A DNA stretch of 64,000 nt from contig NZ_JARUBL010000001.1 of NCBI RefSeq assembly GCF_029626155.1, forward strand, positions 558,001 through 622,000. Direction: 5' to 3'. Position 1 is the stretch's first letter, and each line of letters starts with the position of its first letter. The position numbers and the translations under genes are program-made. Source of the stretch: Solwaraspora sp. WMMD1047. Lineage in GTDB: Bacteria; Actinomycetota; Actinomycetes; Mycobacteriales; Micromonosporaceae. This document shows, piece by piece, positions 9,039 through 18,312 of this stretch. Under the pieces are notes generated by a model. That model saw nothing but the letters and a program-made list of their open reading frames with translations, searched no databases and was not told the origin of the DNA.

Positions 9039-12000
9039 ATGCGCCGTGGTCTACCGTTCGTCAAGCGTGCCCGCCGGAGACTGTGCTACCCGCTGGTGGC
9101 CGCGCTCGCGGTCGGCGGGCTGACGGTCCCGGCGGCCCCCGCCGCGGCGCAGACACCCGAGCCGATCCGCTACTCCTACGATGCCGCCGGCCGCCTCACC
9201 GGGGTCAGCGACCCGGCCGGCGACGCCGCCGGCTACGCCTACGACCCGGCCGGCAACCTGACCGGCATCACCCGACGGACCGCCGCCCAGGTCACCGTCC
9301 TCGGCCTGACGCCGACCCGGGGCGCTCCCGGCACCGAGGTGACGATCACCGGCACCGGCTTCGACCCGGACCCGGCCGACAACGACGTCACCATCGGCGG
9401 CGCCGCTGCCACCGTCACCGACGCGACTCCCACCCAACTGGTGGTGACCGTACCGACCGGCGCCGGCACCGGCCCGGTCACCGTCGAAACGGCGGCCGGC
9501 TCCGCGACCAGTGCCGACGAGTTCACTGTGGAGAGCCGCCCGGCCCCGACGATCAGCGGATTCAGCCCGGCGAGCGGCGCGGCCGGGGCCTCGGTGACCA
9601 TCACCGGCACCGGCTTCGACCCGGCGCCGGCGCACAACGTCGTCGAGTTCAACGGCGTCCGGGCGCGGGTCACCGCCGCCACCGCCGGCAGCCTCACCGC
9701 CGTCGTGCCCGGCACCGGCTCCGGCCGGATCGCCGTCCGCACCCCCGGCGGGGTCGCCACCAGCGAGGCCCGGTTCACCGTCGGACCCACCGGCATCCCG
9801 CTCGCCGACGTCGGCGCCACGGTCGACCTCGCCGTCGACGGCGCCGCCCAACCGGTCACCGTCGCCACCGCCGGCGACGTGGGCCTGTTGCGCTTCGACG
9901 GGGTACGCCGGCAGCGGGTCAGCCTCGTGCTCACCAACAACACCTACGGCGGCTCGGTGTCGGTGCGGCTGTTCACCGCCACCAACACCGAGCTGAGCGG
10001 CAACCAGTTCAACGCCGCCTACCAGGTTTCCGGCAACACCAGCATCGGCCTGCCGGAGTTGCCGGACACCGGCACCTACCAGATCGTCGTGGACCCGAAC
10101 GGCCGAACCGGCAGCATCGACGCCCGGGTGGTGGCCGACGTGGTCGGCGGGGTGCTGCCGGAGAACGCCGGCACGGCGGTCGAGAACACCCTGCCGGGCC
10201 AGCGAATCCGGCTCTGGCTGGCGGCCACCGCCGGTCGGTCGTACTCGATCGGGATCACCGGCAGCACCGGCACCGGCAGCCACCAGATCACCGTGTTCCG
10301 ACCGGACGGCGCGGTGGTGTTCGGCTCGGCCACCTTCTCCAACGGCAACGGCGTGCTGGCCACCGGAGCAGCGCCGGTGACCGGCAACTACCAGGTGGTA
10401 ATCGTCGCGCCGACGCTGGCGGCGCGCTCGTTCACCGTCACCGTGGCCGGTCCGCTCGACTTCGGCGAGCTCAGCCTCACCGGCGCCGGCACCGTCGTCA
10501 CCACCACGCTGGCCGGCCAGTCCGCCCGGCTGCGCTTCGACGCCACCCAGGGCGAGCTGCGCAGCATCGCGCTGACCGGCAGCACCCTCGGCTCCGGCAC
10601 GGTCCGGGTGCTCGGCCCCGACGGCGCCCAACTCGGCTCGTACAGCTTCTCCGGCGCCGCGACCGAAGTGGACCTGCCCAGGATGCCGGCCACCGGCACG
10701 TACGACATGATCGTCGCGCCGAGCGGCACGGCCACCGGATCGGCGACGGTGACCCTGGCGGCCGACGTGTCGGCCGGCGTCCTCGACCCGGCCGGTCCCG
10801 GTGTGGTCGCCAGCACCACCCGGTTCGGCCAGAACGCCCGGCTCACCTTCGACGGCGCGGCCGGCGAACGGATCAGCCTCGGCTTCACCGGCTCCACCCT
10901 CTCCGGCACCTACTACGGCTACCTGTTCGCCCCGGACGGCACGGTGGTCGCCAACCAGTATCTTTCCGGCAACACCGACCTGGACCTGGCGGCGCTGCCG
11001 CAGAACGGGACCTACCAGCTCGTCATCGACCCGGCCGCGACCAGCACCGGCTCGGTGACGGTGACGCTGTCCCGGCAGATCGACGGCGGGACGCTCGGCC
11101 TGACCGGCGCGGGCGCGGCGGTGTCGGTGACCCGGCCGGGGCAGAACGTCGAGTTCCGCTTCGACGGCACCGCCGGGCAGCGGCTCAGCCTCGGCTTCAC
11201 CGGTTCGACGCTCGGTGCCGCGTACTACCTGACGGTGCTGCGCCCCGATGGCACCACGATGGTGAACAACACCTACCTCGCCGCCGGCGACAACGACTAC
11301 GACCTGGCCGCGTTGACGCTGACCGGCCAGTACACGGTCCGGCTGGACTTCGGGATGCGGACCGGCGCGATGACGGTCACCCTAGGCGAGGAGATCGACG
11401 GGGGTGCGCTGGAGCCGGCCGCTCCGGGTTCGGCGTTGTCGGTCGCCCGGCCGGGGCAGAACGCCCGGTATCGGTTCGACGGCACGGCCGGCGACCAGGC
11501 GAGCCTCGGGTTCACCGGTTCGACGTTCGGTGCCGCGTACTACCTGACGGTGTTGCGCCCCGATGGCACCACGATGGTGAACCACACCTACCTCGCCGCG
11601 GGCAGCAACAACGACTACGACCTGGCCACCCTGCCGGCCACAGGCACCTACACCGTGGTCCTCGACTACGGTTACCGGACCGGCGGGATGACTGTGACGT
11701 TCTCCCGGCAGGTCGACGGCGGGGTGCTGAGCCCGACGGCGGCCGGGTCGGCGGTGTCGGTCGCCCGGCCGGGCCAGAACGTCGGTTTCCGGTTCGACGG
11801 TACGGCTGGTGAGCGGGTCAGTCTCGGGTTCACGGGGTCGACGTTCGGTGCCGCGTACTACCTGACGGTGTTGCGGCCGGACGGCACGACGATGGTGAAC
11901 CACAGCTACATCGCCGCCGGGGACAACGACTACGACCTGGCCCCGCTGACCCTGACCGGCCAGTACGACGTGCGGCTGGACTACGGCTACCGGACCGGCG

Positions 12001-15000
12001 GGATGACTGTGACCTTCTCCCGGCAGGTCGACGGCGGGGCGTTGAGCCCGACGGCGGCCGGGTCGGCGGTGTCGGTCGCCCGGCCGGGGCAGAACGTCGG
12101 TTTCCGGTTCGACGGTACGGCTGGTGAGCGGGTCAGTCTCGGGTTCACGGGGTCGACGTTCGGGTCGGCGTATTACCTGACGGTGCTGCGGCCGGACGGC
12201 ACGACGATGGTGAACCACACCTACCTCGCCGCCGGCACCAACGACTACGACCTGGATCTGACGGTCGCCGGCACCTACGCGGTGATCCTGGACTACGGGA
12301 CCCGAACTGGGGCGATGACGGTCACCTTCTCGGCCGCCACCGACGCGGGTGCCCTCACCGTCGGCGGCGCCGCCGTGCCGGTCACCATCGCCCGATCCGG
12401 CCAGGACGGGGTGCTGCGGTTCGCCGGCACCAGCGGTCAGGTGCTGACCTTCACCTTCAGCGGCGCCACCTTCGGTGGCTACTACGAGCTCTCCGTGGTC
12501 CGCCCGGACGGCACCCGGCACCTCAACGGCCGGCTGCTCAACGGCAACACCAGCACCACCCTGGCGGCGTTGACCGTCACCGGCCAACACACCGTGATCA
12601 TCGACCCGCAGTCCGCCCGGACCGGGTCGGTAAGTGTCGCCCTGACCGCACCGGCCGCCCGCGCCGCCGACCAGCCGGCGCTGAACCAGTCTGCGCCGGG
12701 CCAGTCTGCGCCGGGCCAGTCTGCGCCGGGCCAGTCTGCGCCGGGCCAGTCTGCGCCGGGCCAGTCCGCGTCGGGCCAGTCCGCGTCGGGCCAGTCCGCG
12801 TCGGGCCAGTCCGCGTCGGGTCAACGGGGAAGCGGCCGGTCCGCGAGTACCGAGGCCGCGAACGGCCAGTCGGCGGCCGGCGAGCAGGGCGCCGGCGACC
12901 GGGAGCCGGCGACCGGCGATCCGGAGCGGGACCGGGCGATCGTCCGGGACCGGCAGTTCACCGAGCAGATGCCGGCCGTACTCGGCAAGGCGGGCAGGTG
13001 GGCCGGCGGCCCGCGCCCTGCCCGCATACCCGGATCGGGGTCGATTCCGGCCGCGGAGCTGGACCGGCCGGGGGTTCGGCCGGCGCCGCAGCTGGACGGC
13101 AACGGCCGCACCGACGGCTGGACCCCGGACAAGGCGAACGTGCGCGGCGTCGACTGGAACACCCGGCTGCCCCGGCCGGCACCGGCGCCCGAGCCGGCCC
13201 GCGCCGACCGGGGAGTCACCGCGCTGGCCGGGCACGTCCGGGCCATCGACGGGCTGCCCCTGCGCGGCGTGACCGTCGCCATCGGCGACGCCCGGGCCAG
13301 CACCGACGCGGACGGCCGGTTCCTGGTCACCAACCCGCCCGCCGGCAACCAGAAGCTGGTCGTGGACGGACACCGGGCCGGCCGACCGGTCGGCGACTAC
13401 GGCCGGTACGAGATCGGCGTGGAGGTCGCCGCCGGGCAGACCACCGAGCTGGCGTACCCGATCTGGTTGACCCGGTTGGACCGCGAGCGCACCGCACGGT
13501 TCCCCTCGCCGACCACCCGGGAGGTCGTGCTCACCACGCCGAAGATCCCCGGCCTGGAGGTACGGCTGCCGGCCGGGTCGGTGGTCCGGGACGCGACCGG
13601 GCGGGTGATCCGCGAGCTGAGCCTCACCGCGATCCCGGTCGACCGGCCGCCGTTCCCGCTGCCCCGGCACATCCGGGTGCCGGTGTACTTCACCGTGCAG
13701 CCCGGCGGCAGCTACCTGTTCCCGCAGGGCGCGCAGGTGATCTACCCCAACTACACCGACGAGGCGCCCGGCACCCGGGTCGAGTTCTGGAACTACGAGC
13801 CGGCCGGCCGGGGCTGGTATGTCTACGGCCACGGCACGGTGACCCGGGACGGCCGGCAGGTCGTGCCGGACCCCGACGTGCGGGTCTACTCGTTCACCGG
13901 CTCGATGATCAACGCGGGTCTGAACGGCCCGGCGTTCGGGCCGAACCAGGACTTCATCGACTGGATCTCCGGTGACCCGGTCGACCTCGGCACCGGCCTG
14001 ATGGTCGACCAGCGCACCGACCTGACCCTGCCCGACGTGCTGCCGATCTCGGTCACCCGCACCTACCGGCAGGCCGACGACGTGATCCGGCCGTTCGGCA
14101 CCGGCCAGAACCACGAGTACGGCATCTTCCTGCAGTCGGCCAACCAGTACACCGAGGCCGACCTGGTGCTGCCCGACGGGGCGAAGGTGCACTACGAGCG
14201 GATCTCGTCGGGCTCCGGCTTCACGGACGCGGTGTTCCGCAACGACACCTCGGCCACCGACTGGTACCGCTCCACCATCACCTGGAACGGCAACGGCTGG
14301 AACCTCACCCGGCGCGACGGGATGACCTACATCTTCGGAGACGAGAGTCCACTGCAGGCGATCCGGGACCGGCACGGCAACCAGGTCACCATCACCCGGC
14401 AGGGCTCCGGCAGCAACGCCCACCGGGGCAACATCACCCGGGTCACCTCGCCCGGCGGCAAGTGGCTGGCCTTCGAGTACGACTCCGCGAACCGGGTCAG
14501 CCGGGTCGAGGACAACATCGGCCGCAGCGTCTCCTACACCTACAACCCCGCCGGCTGGCTGCACACCGTCACCGACCCCGGCGGAAAAACCACCACCTAC
14601 GGGTACGACGGCAGCCGCCGCCTCACCTCCATCCAGGACCCGCGCGGCATCACCTACCTGACGAACGTCTACGACGCCGCCGGCCGGGTGCAGCGGCAGA
14701 CCCTGCCCGAGGGCGCCGTCTACGAGTTCGACTACGAGACCGACGCCGAGGGCCGGATCACCGCGACCGAGGTGACCGACCCGAACGACCGGGTCCGCCG
14801 GGTCACCTTCAACGCCGCCGGGTTCGCCGTCACCGACACCGCCGCCCACGGCACCCCGCTCGCCCAGACCAAGACCATGGAACGCGATCCCGCCACCAAC
14901 CGGGTCACCGCCGTGGTCGACCAGCTCGACCGGCGCACCACCTTCGGCTACGACGCCGCCGGCAACGTCGAACAGGTCACCCTGCTCGCCGGTACGCCGG

Positions 15001-17645
15001 ACGCGGTCACCACCCGGCGCAGCTTCGGCGGCCCCGCCAACCAGATCAGCTCGGTCACCGACGGCCTGGGCCACATCACCCGGTACGAGTTCGACGCCGC
15101 CGGCAACGTCCAGCGGATGATCGACCCGGAGAACCGGGCGGTCACCTTCACCTACCGCCCGGACGGGCAACCGGCCACGGTCACCGACCCGCGCGGCAAG
15201 ACCACCAGCTATGGCTACCAGCTCGACGACCTGGTCACCACCACCGACCCGCTCGGCCGCACCGGCCGGCAACACGGCGACGCCGCCGGCCGGGTGCTGG
15301 AACGCCTCGACGCCGCCGGTGGCCGCTACCGGTTCGCTTACGACGCCCGCAACCTGCTCACCTCGGCCACCGATCCACTGGGGAACACCACCGCCTTCGG
15401 GTACGACGACAACGGCAACCTGGAGACCCGCACCGATCCCCGTACCCATTCGACGTCGTTCGGCTACGACGACGCCGACCGGATCGAGACGGTGACCGAC
15501 CCGCTGGGCCGCACCAGCAGCCGCACCTACGACCCGAACGGCAACGTCCACACCATCACCGACCGGCGGGGCAAGGTCACCCGCTACGACTACGACGCGC
15601 TGGACCGGCTGGTCACGATGGCGTACGGGGTGACCGGCTCGACCGCCGAGAGCACCGTCACCCTCGAATACGACGCCGGGAACCGGATGACCGGCATCGT
15701 CGACTCGACCGGCGGCACCATCAGCCAGGAACCCGACCGGCTCGACCGGCTGATCGAGGTGACCACCGCCGAGGGCACCATTGGGTACGACTACGACGAC
15801 GCCGGCCGGCGGACCGGGATGCGGGTGGCGGGCCAGCCGGACCTCACCTACGGCTACAACGACGCCAACCAGCTCACCAGCATCACCCGCGGCGGCGCCA
15901 CGGTCGGCCTCAGCTACGACGACGCCGGCCGGCCGCTGACCCGCACCCTGCCGGGCGGCACCGCGCAGACCTACTCCTACGACGACGCCGACCAGCTCAC
16001 CGGCATCACCTACACCCGGGGCGGCACCACCCTCGGCGACCTGACCTACAGCTACGACGCCGCCGGCCGGCGCTCCTCGGTGGGCGGCAGCTACGCCCGC
16101 ACCGACCTGCCGGCGGCGCTCACCGGCGCCGTCTACGACGATGCCAACCGGTTGACCAGCCTCGGCGGCACCGCGTTCAGCTACGACAACGAGGGCAACC
16201 TGACCGGCGACGGCGCCACCGCGTACACCTGGAACGCCCGTGGCCAGTTGGCTTCGCTGTCACGGACCGGCACCTCGGCGAGCTTCAGCTACGACGGGCT
16301 GGGCCGGCGCACCGCCCGCACCGTCAACGGCGCCCTGACCCGCTACCTGTACGACGGCGAGAACGCCATCCAGGAGCTGAACGGCGGCGGACCGACCGCC
16401 AACATGATCACCGGCGGCACCGACGTGCACTTCGCCCGCACCGACGCCTCGGGTCAGCACGACGTGCTCACCGACGGGCTGGGCAGTGTGGTCGGGCTGA
16501 CCGACGCGGCCGGTGCGGTGGCCACCAGCTACACCTACGAGCCGTTTGGCGCGGCAAGTGCCGACGGCGCTACCAGCGACAACAGCACCCAGTTCACCGC
16601 CCGGGACAACGACGGCACCGGGCTGTACTACCACCGGGCCCGCTACTACCACCCGGCGCTGCAGCGCTTCATCAGCCAGGACCCGATCGGGTACGAAGGC
16701 GGCGGCAACCTCTACGCGTACGCGTCGAACAGCCCGACCAACTACACCGACCCGACCGGCCACCTGCCGTTCCTGGTGGTGATCGCCGGAGCCTTCGTCG
16801 TTGGCGCGGTTATCGACGGCGGGATCAGCTGGGGCACCCAGCGGCTCTCCGGTCGCAAGGTCGACTGGGGCTGGAACGGTGTGCTCGGCGACGCGGTCGT
16901 CGGCGGTGCGATAAACGCCGCCACCGCCGGCTTCGGCAAGGGCTTCACCCTGGTCGACGACGTGGCGGATGTGGCCCGGTACTGCCGGCGCAACAGCTTC
17001 ACGCCGCAGACCCGGGTCACCATGGCCGACGGCACCAGCAAACCGATCTCCGAGGTCAGCGTCGGTGACCTGGTGCTGGCCACCGACCCGGCGACCGGCG
17101 AGACCGGTCCGCGCCGGGTCACCGACGTGATCACCGGCGACGGCGAGAAGAACCTGGTCGACCTCACCATCGACGGCGAGGTGGTGACCGCCACCGACAA
17201 GCACCCGTTCTACGACGCCGACGAGCGCCGCTGGGTCGACGCCGAGGACGTGACCGCCGGCGACCGGCTGTCGACCCCGTCCGGCACCGTCGAGGTCGAC
17301 CAGGTCCGCCGGTACGTCGCGGTCGACCAGCCCGTGTTCAACCTGACCGTCGAGGGCCTGCACACCTATCATGTCCAGGCCGGCGACACCCCGGTGCTGG
17401 TGCACAACTGCCGGAGCATGCCCCGGCTGGACTCCACCGGCAAGGTGCACGGCGACCTGCCCGCCCACGTGCCGGACGACTGGACCACCGACGACCTGGT
17501 CGACCTGGCCGAGGACCTGCGGACCAGCATCGACACCCGGAAGGCGGAGCAGCTCCGGCTCGGCGAGGACGGCCCGCACCGGCGCCGGATCGGCGAGGAG
17601 GAGCAGCTGCTCCGCCAGATCGAGAGAATCCTGAGCGGTACGTGA
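9039..17645 (+). CDS. secreted RHS polymorphic toxin with Hint domain and C-terminal toxin (Ntox28-like)
   Basis: 2,868 residues. Order: twin-basic signal peptide (1-38); two stray YD repeats at 42-85; two IPT/TIG domains (about 86-165, 168-250); nine beta-sandwich repeats of about 105 residues (about 255-1205), two nearly identical; a five-residue APGQS/ASGQS array (1218-1262); a carboxypeptidase-regulatory-like domain (about 1390-1450); the DUF6531 region (about 1640-1710); YD repeats (about 1800-2440); RHS core ending RYYHPALQRFISQDPIG (about 2530-2550); a hydrophobic segment (about 2578-2600); a Hint domain from C2649 to VLVHN|C2791. The toxin (2791-2868) begins after the VHN/C junction with GKVHGDLP and is helical and charged, resembling polymorphic toxin type 28 (a recollection, not a search result). 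Hint would release the toxin. ATG 9039 has an ACGGGGGAA site. The next gene is the presumed immunity gene. Confidence 0.9.
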   Translation: MRRGLPFVKRARRRLCYPLVAALAVGGLTVPAAPAAAQTPEPIRYSYDAAGRLTGVSDPAGDAAGYAYDPAGNLTGITRRTAAQVTVLGLTPTRGAPGTEVTITGTGFDPDPADNDVTIGGAAATVTDATPTQLVVTVPTGAGTGPVTVETAAGSATSADEFTVESRPAPTISGFSPASGAAGASVTITGTGFDPAPAHNVVEFNGVRARVTAATAGSLTAVVPGTGSGRIAVRTPGGVATSEARFTVGPTGIPLADVGATVDLAVDGAAQPVTVATAGDVGLLRFDGVRRQRVSLVLTNNTYGGSVSVRLFTATNTELSGNQFNAAYQVSGNTSIGLPELPDTGTYQIVVDPNGRTGSIDARVVADVVGGVLPENAGTAVENTLPGQRIRLWLAATAGRSYSIGITGSTGTGSHQITVFRPDGAVVFGSATFSNGNGVLATGAAPVTGNYQVVIVAPTLAARSFTVTVAGPLDFGELSLTGAGTVVTTTLAGQSARLRFDATQGELRSIALTGSTLGSGTVRVLGPDGAQLGSYSFSGAATEVDLPRMPATGTYDMIVAPSGTATGSATVTLAADVSAGVLDPAGPGVVASTTRFGQNARLTFDGAAGERISLGFTGSTLSGTYYGYLFAPDGTVVANQYLSGNTDLDLAALPQNGTYQLVIDPAATSTGSVTVTLSRQIDGGTLGLTGAGAAVSVTRPGQNVEFRFDGTAGQRLSLGFTGSTLGAAYYLTVLRPDGTTMVNNTYLAAGDNDYDLAALTLTGQYTVRLDFGMRTGAMTVTLGEEIDGGALEPAAPGSALSVARPGQNARYRFDGTAGDQASLGFTGSTFGAAYYLTVLRPDGTTMVNHTYLAAGSNNDYDLATLPATGTYTVVLDYGYRTGGMTVTFSRQVDGGVLSPTAAGSAVSVARPGQNVGFRFDGTAGERVSLGFTGSTFGAAYYLTVLRPDGTTMVNHSYIAAGDNDYDLAPLTLTGQYDVRLDYGYRTGGMTVTFSRQVDGGALSPTAAGSAVSVARPGQNVGFRFDGTAGERVSLGFTGSTFGSAYYLTVLRPDGTTMVNHTYLAAGTNDYDLDLTVAGTYAVILDYGTRTGAMTVTFSAATDAGALTVGGAAVPVTIARSGQDGVLRFAGTSGQVLTFTFSGATFGGYYELSVVRPDGTRHLNGRLLNGNTSTTLAALTVTGQHTVIIDPQSARTGSVSVALTAPAARAADQPALNQSAPGQSAPGQSAPGQSAPGQSAPGQSASGQSASGQSASGQSASGQRGSGRSASTEAANGQSAAGEQGAGDREPATGDPERDRAIVRDRQFTEQMPAVLGKAGRWAGGPRPARIPGSGSIPAAELDRPGVRPAPQLDGNGRTDGWTPDKANVRGVDWNTRLPRPAPAPEPARADRGVTALAGHVRAIDGLPLRGVTVAIGDARASTDADGRFLVTNPPAGNQKLVVDGHRAGRPVGDYGRYEIGVEVAAGQTTELAYPIWLTRLDRERTARFPSPTTREVVLTTPKIPGLEVRLPAGSVVRDATGRVIRELSLTAIPVDRPPFPLPRHIRVPVYFTVQPGGSYLFPQGAQVIYPNYTDEAPGTRVEFWNYEPAGRGWYVYGHGTVTRDGRQVVPDPDVRVYSFTGSMINAGLNGPAFGPNQDFIDWISGDPVDLGTGLMVDQRTDLTLPDVLPISVTRTYRQADDVIRPFGTGQNHEYGIFLQSANQYTEADLVLPDGAKVHYERISSGSGFTDAVFRNDTSATDWYRSTITWNGNGWNLTRRDGMTYIFGDESPLQAIRDRHGNQVTITRQGSGSNAHRGNITRVTSPGGKWLAFEYDSANRVSRVEDNIGRSVSYTYNPAGWLHTVTDPGGKTTTYGYDGSRRLTSIQDPRGITYLTNVYDAAGRVQRQTLPEGAVYEFDYETDAEGRITATEVTDPNDRVRRVTFNAAGFAVTDTAAHGTPLAQTKTMERDPATNRVTAVVDQLDRRTTFGYDAAGNVEQVTLLAGTPDAVTTRRSFGGPANQISSVTDGLGHITRYEFDAAGNVQRMIDPENRAVTFTYRPDGQPATVTDPRGKTTSYGYQLDDLVTTTDPLGRTGRQHGDAAGRVLERLDAAGGRYRFAYDARNLLTSATDPLGNTTAFGYDDNGNLETRTDPRTHSTSFGYDDADRIETVTDPLGRTSSRTYDPNGNVHTITDRRGKVTRYDYDALDRLVTMAYGVTGSTAESTVTLEYDAGNRMTGIVDSTGGTISQEPDRLDRLIEVTTAEGTIGYDYDDAGRRTGMRVAGQPDLTYGYNDANQLTSITRGGATVGLSYDDAGRPLTRTLPGGTAQTYSYDDADQLTGITYTRGGTTLGDLTYSYDAAGRRSSVGGSYARTDLPAALTGAVYDDANRLTSLGGTAFSYDNEGNLTGDGATAYTWNARGQLASLSRTGTSASFSYDGLGRRTARTVNGALTRYLYDGENAIQELNGGGPTANMITGGTDVHFARTDASGQHDVLTDGLGSVVGLTDAAGAVATSYTYEPFGAASADGATSDNSTQFTARDNDGTGLYYHRARYYHPALQRFISQDPIGYEGGGNLYAYASNSPTNYTDPTGHLPFLVVIAGAFVVGAVIDGGISWGTQRLSGRKVDWGWNGVLGDAVVGGAINAATAGFGKGFTLVDDVADVARYCRRNSFTPQTRVTMADGTSKPISEVSVGDLVLATDPATGETGPRRVTDVITGDGEKNLVDLTIDGEVVTATDKHPFYDADERRWVDAEDVTAGDRLSTPSGTVEVDQVRRYVAVDQPVFNLTVEGLHTYHVQAGDTPVLVHNCRSMPRLDSTGKVHGDLPAHVPDDWTTDDLVDLAEDLRTSIDTRKAEQLRLGEDGPHRRRIGEEEQLLRQIERILSGT
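11700..12330 (+). repeat. two nearly identical ~312-bp units within the RHS gene
   Basis: Units starting near 11706 and 12018 each encode one beta-sandwich repeat beginning RQVDGG(V/A)LSPTAAG, with long exactly matching stretches. Neighbouring units are more diverged, so this is the youngest duplication in the nine-unit array. Confidence 0.8.
12690..12824 (+). repeat. nine 15-bp coding repeats (APGQS/ASGQS linker)
   Basis: Five units of TCTGCGCCGGGCCAG are followed by four TCCGCGTCGGGCCAG-type units, the last diverged. All are in frame inside the RHS gene, forming a flexible Ser/Gly/Gln linker between the beta repeats and the RHS shell. Length polymorphism by slippage is expected. Confidence 0.9.
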
Positions 17646-17655
17646 GGAGTTGTTC

Positions 17656-18312
17656 GTGCGCGGCGATGACCTGGTGACCGGGCTGCTGGACGGCGCGGTC
17701 GCGGACCCGGACGCCGCCGCCAGCGACCTGTTGAGCCAGGTTTTCGGCGGCTACCCGATCGACCGCCTCCGCCCGTTGCTGCACAGCGGCCGACCGGAGG
17801 CGGTCCGGGCCGGCATGTGGGTGGTCTCCGAGTTGGGGGAACGTGGCGTCGACCTGCTCGACGACGTCGCCGGCCTGCTCGACCACTCCTCCCGGTACGT
17901 GCGGTTCTTCGCCCTGGACTCGGTGCTAGCCGCCGCCGACACCCGGCACGGTGCGGTGCTCACCCGGGCGGCCGAGCTGATCGGCGACCCCGACGACGCG
18001 GTCCGCTGGAAGACCATGCACCTGCTGGCGCGGGCCACCGACACGCAGGTCACGGCGATCGGCGGCCCGGTCGGGCAGCGGATCGGCGCGCTGCTCGCCC
18101 TCCCCGACGCCGACCTGATCGCCCGGCTCGCCGACGACGACCGGACGGTCCGGCTGCTCGCAGCCGCTGCCGCCGCCCGCCGAGCCGGTGCCGATCCGGC
18201 GGCGCTGGACGCGGCGATCGCGGCCGACGACCCGGAGGTGAGTTCCTTCGCCGAGGAGTACGACCGGCTGACCGCCCGCCTCCGCCGCCCCCGACGTGGG
18301 ACGGCCGGCTGA
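17656..18312 (+). CDS. HEAT-repeat-like protein, presumed immunity to the RHS toxin
   Basis: 218 residues, almost entirely alpha-helical, with repeating helix pairs such as IDRLRPLLHSGRPEAVRAGMWVVSEL and LLDHSSRYVRFFALDSVLAA that look like HEAT/Armadillo repeats. It starts ten bases after the toxin stop; GTG 17656 is favoured over TTG 17650 because the GAGGAG site is then six bases upstream. Position directly after a polymorphic toxin is the main evidence for an immunity role, and HEAT-like immunity proteins are known. It contains no signal peptide, as expected for a cytosolic inhibitor. Its stop overlaps the start of the peroxidase gene. Confidence 0.7.
   Translation: MRGDDLVTGLLDGAVADPDAAASDLLSQVFGGYPIDRLRPLLHSGRPEAVRAGMWVVSELGERGVDLLDDVAGLLDHSSRYVRFFALDSVLAAADTRHGAVLTRAAELIGDPDDAVRWKTMHLLARATDTQVTAIGGPVGQRIGALLALPDADLIARLADDDRTVRLLAAAAAARRAGADPAALDAAIAADDPEVSSFAEEYDRLTARLRRPRRGTAG

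Noticed and set aside
11382-15551. 1,389-codon minus-strand frame inside the RHS gene
   Set aside because: Low-complexity composition rich in Arg, Gly, Val and His; the plus strand encodes recognisable YD repeats.
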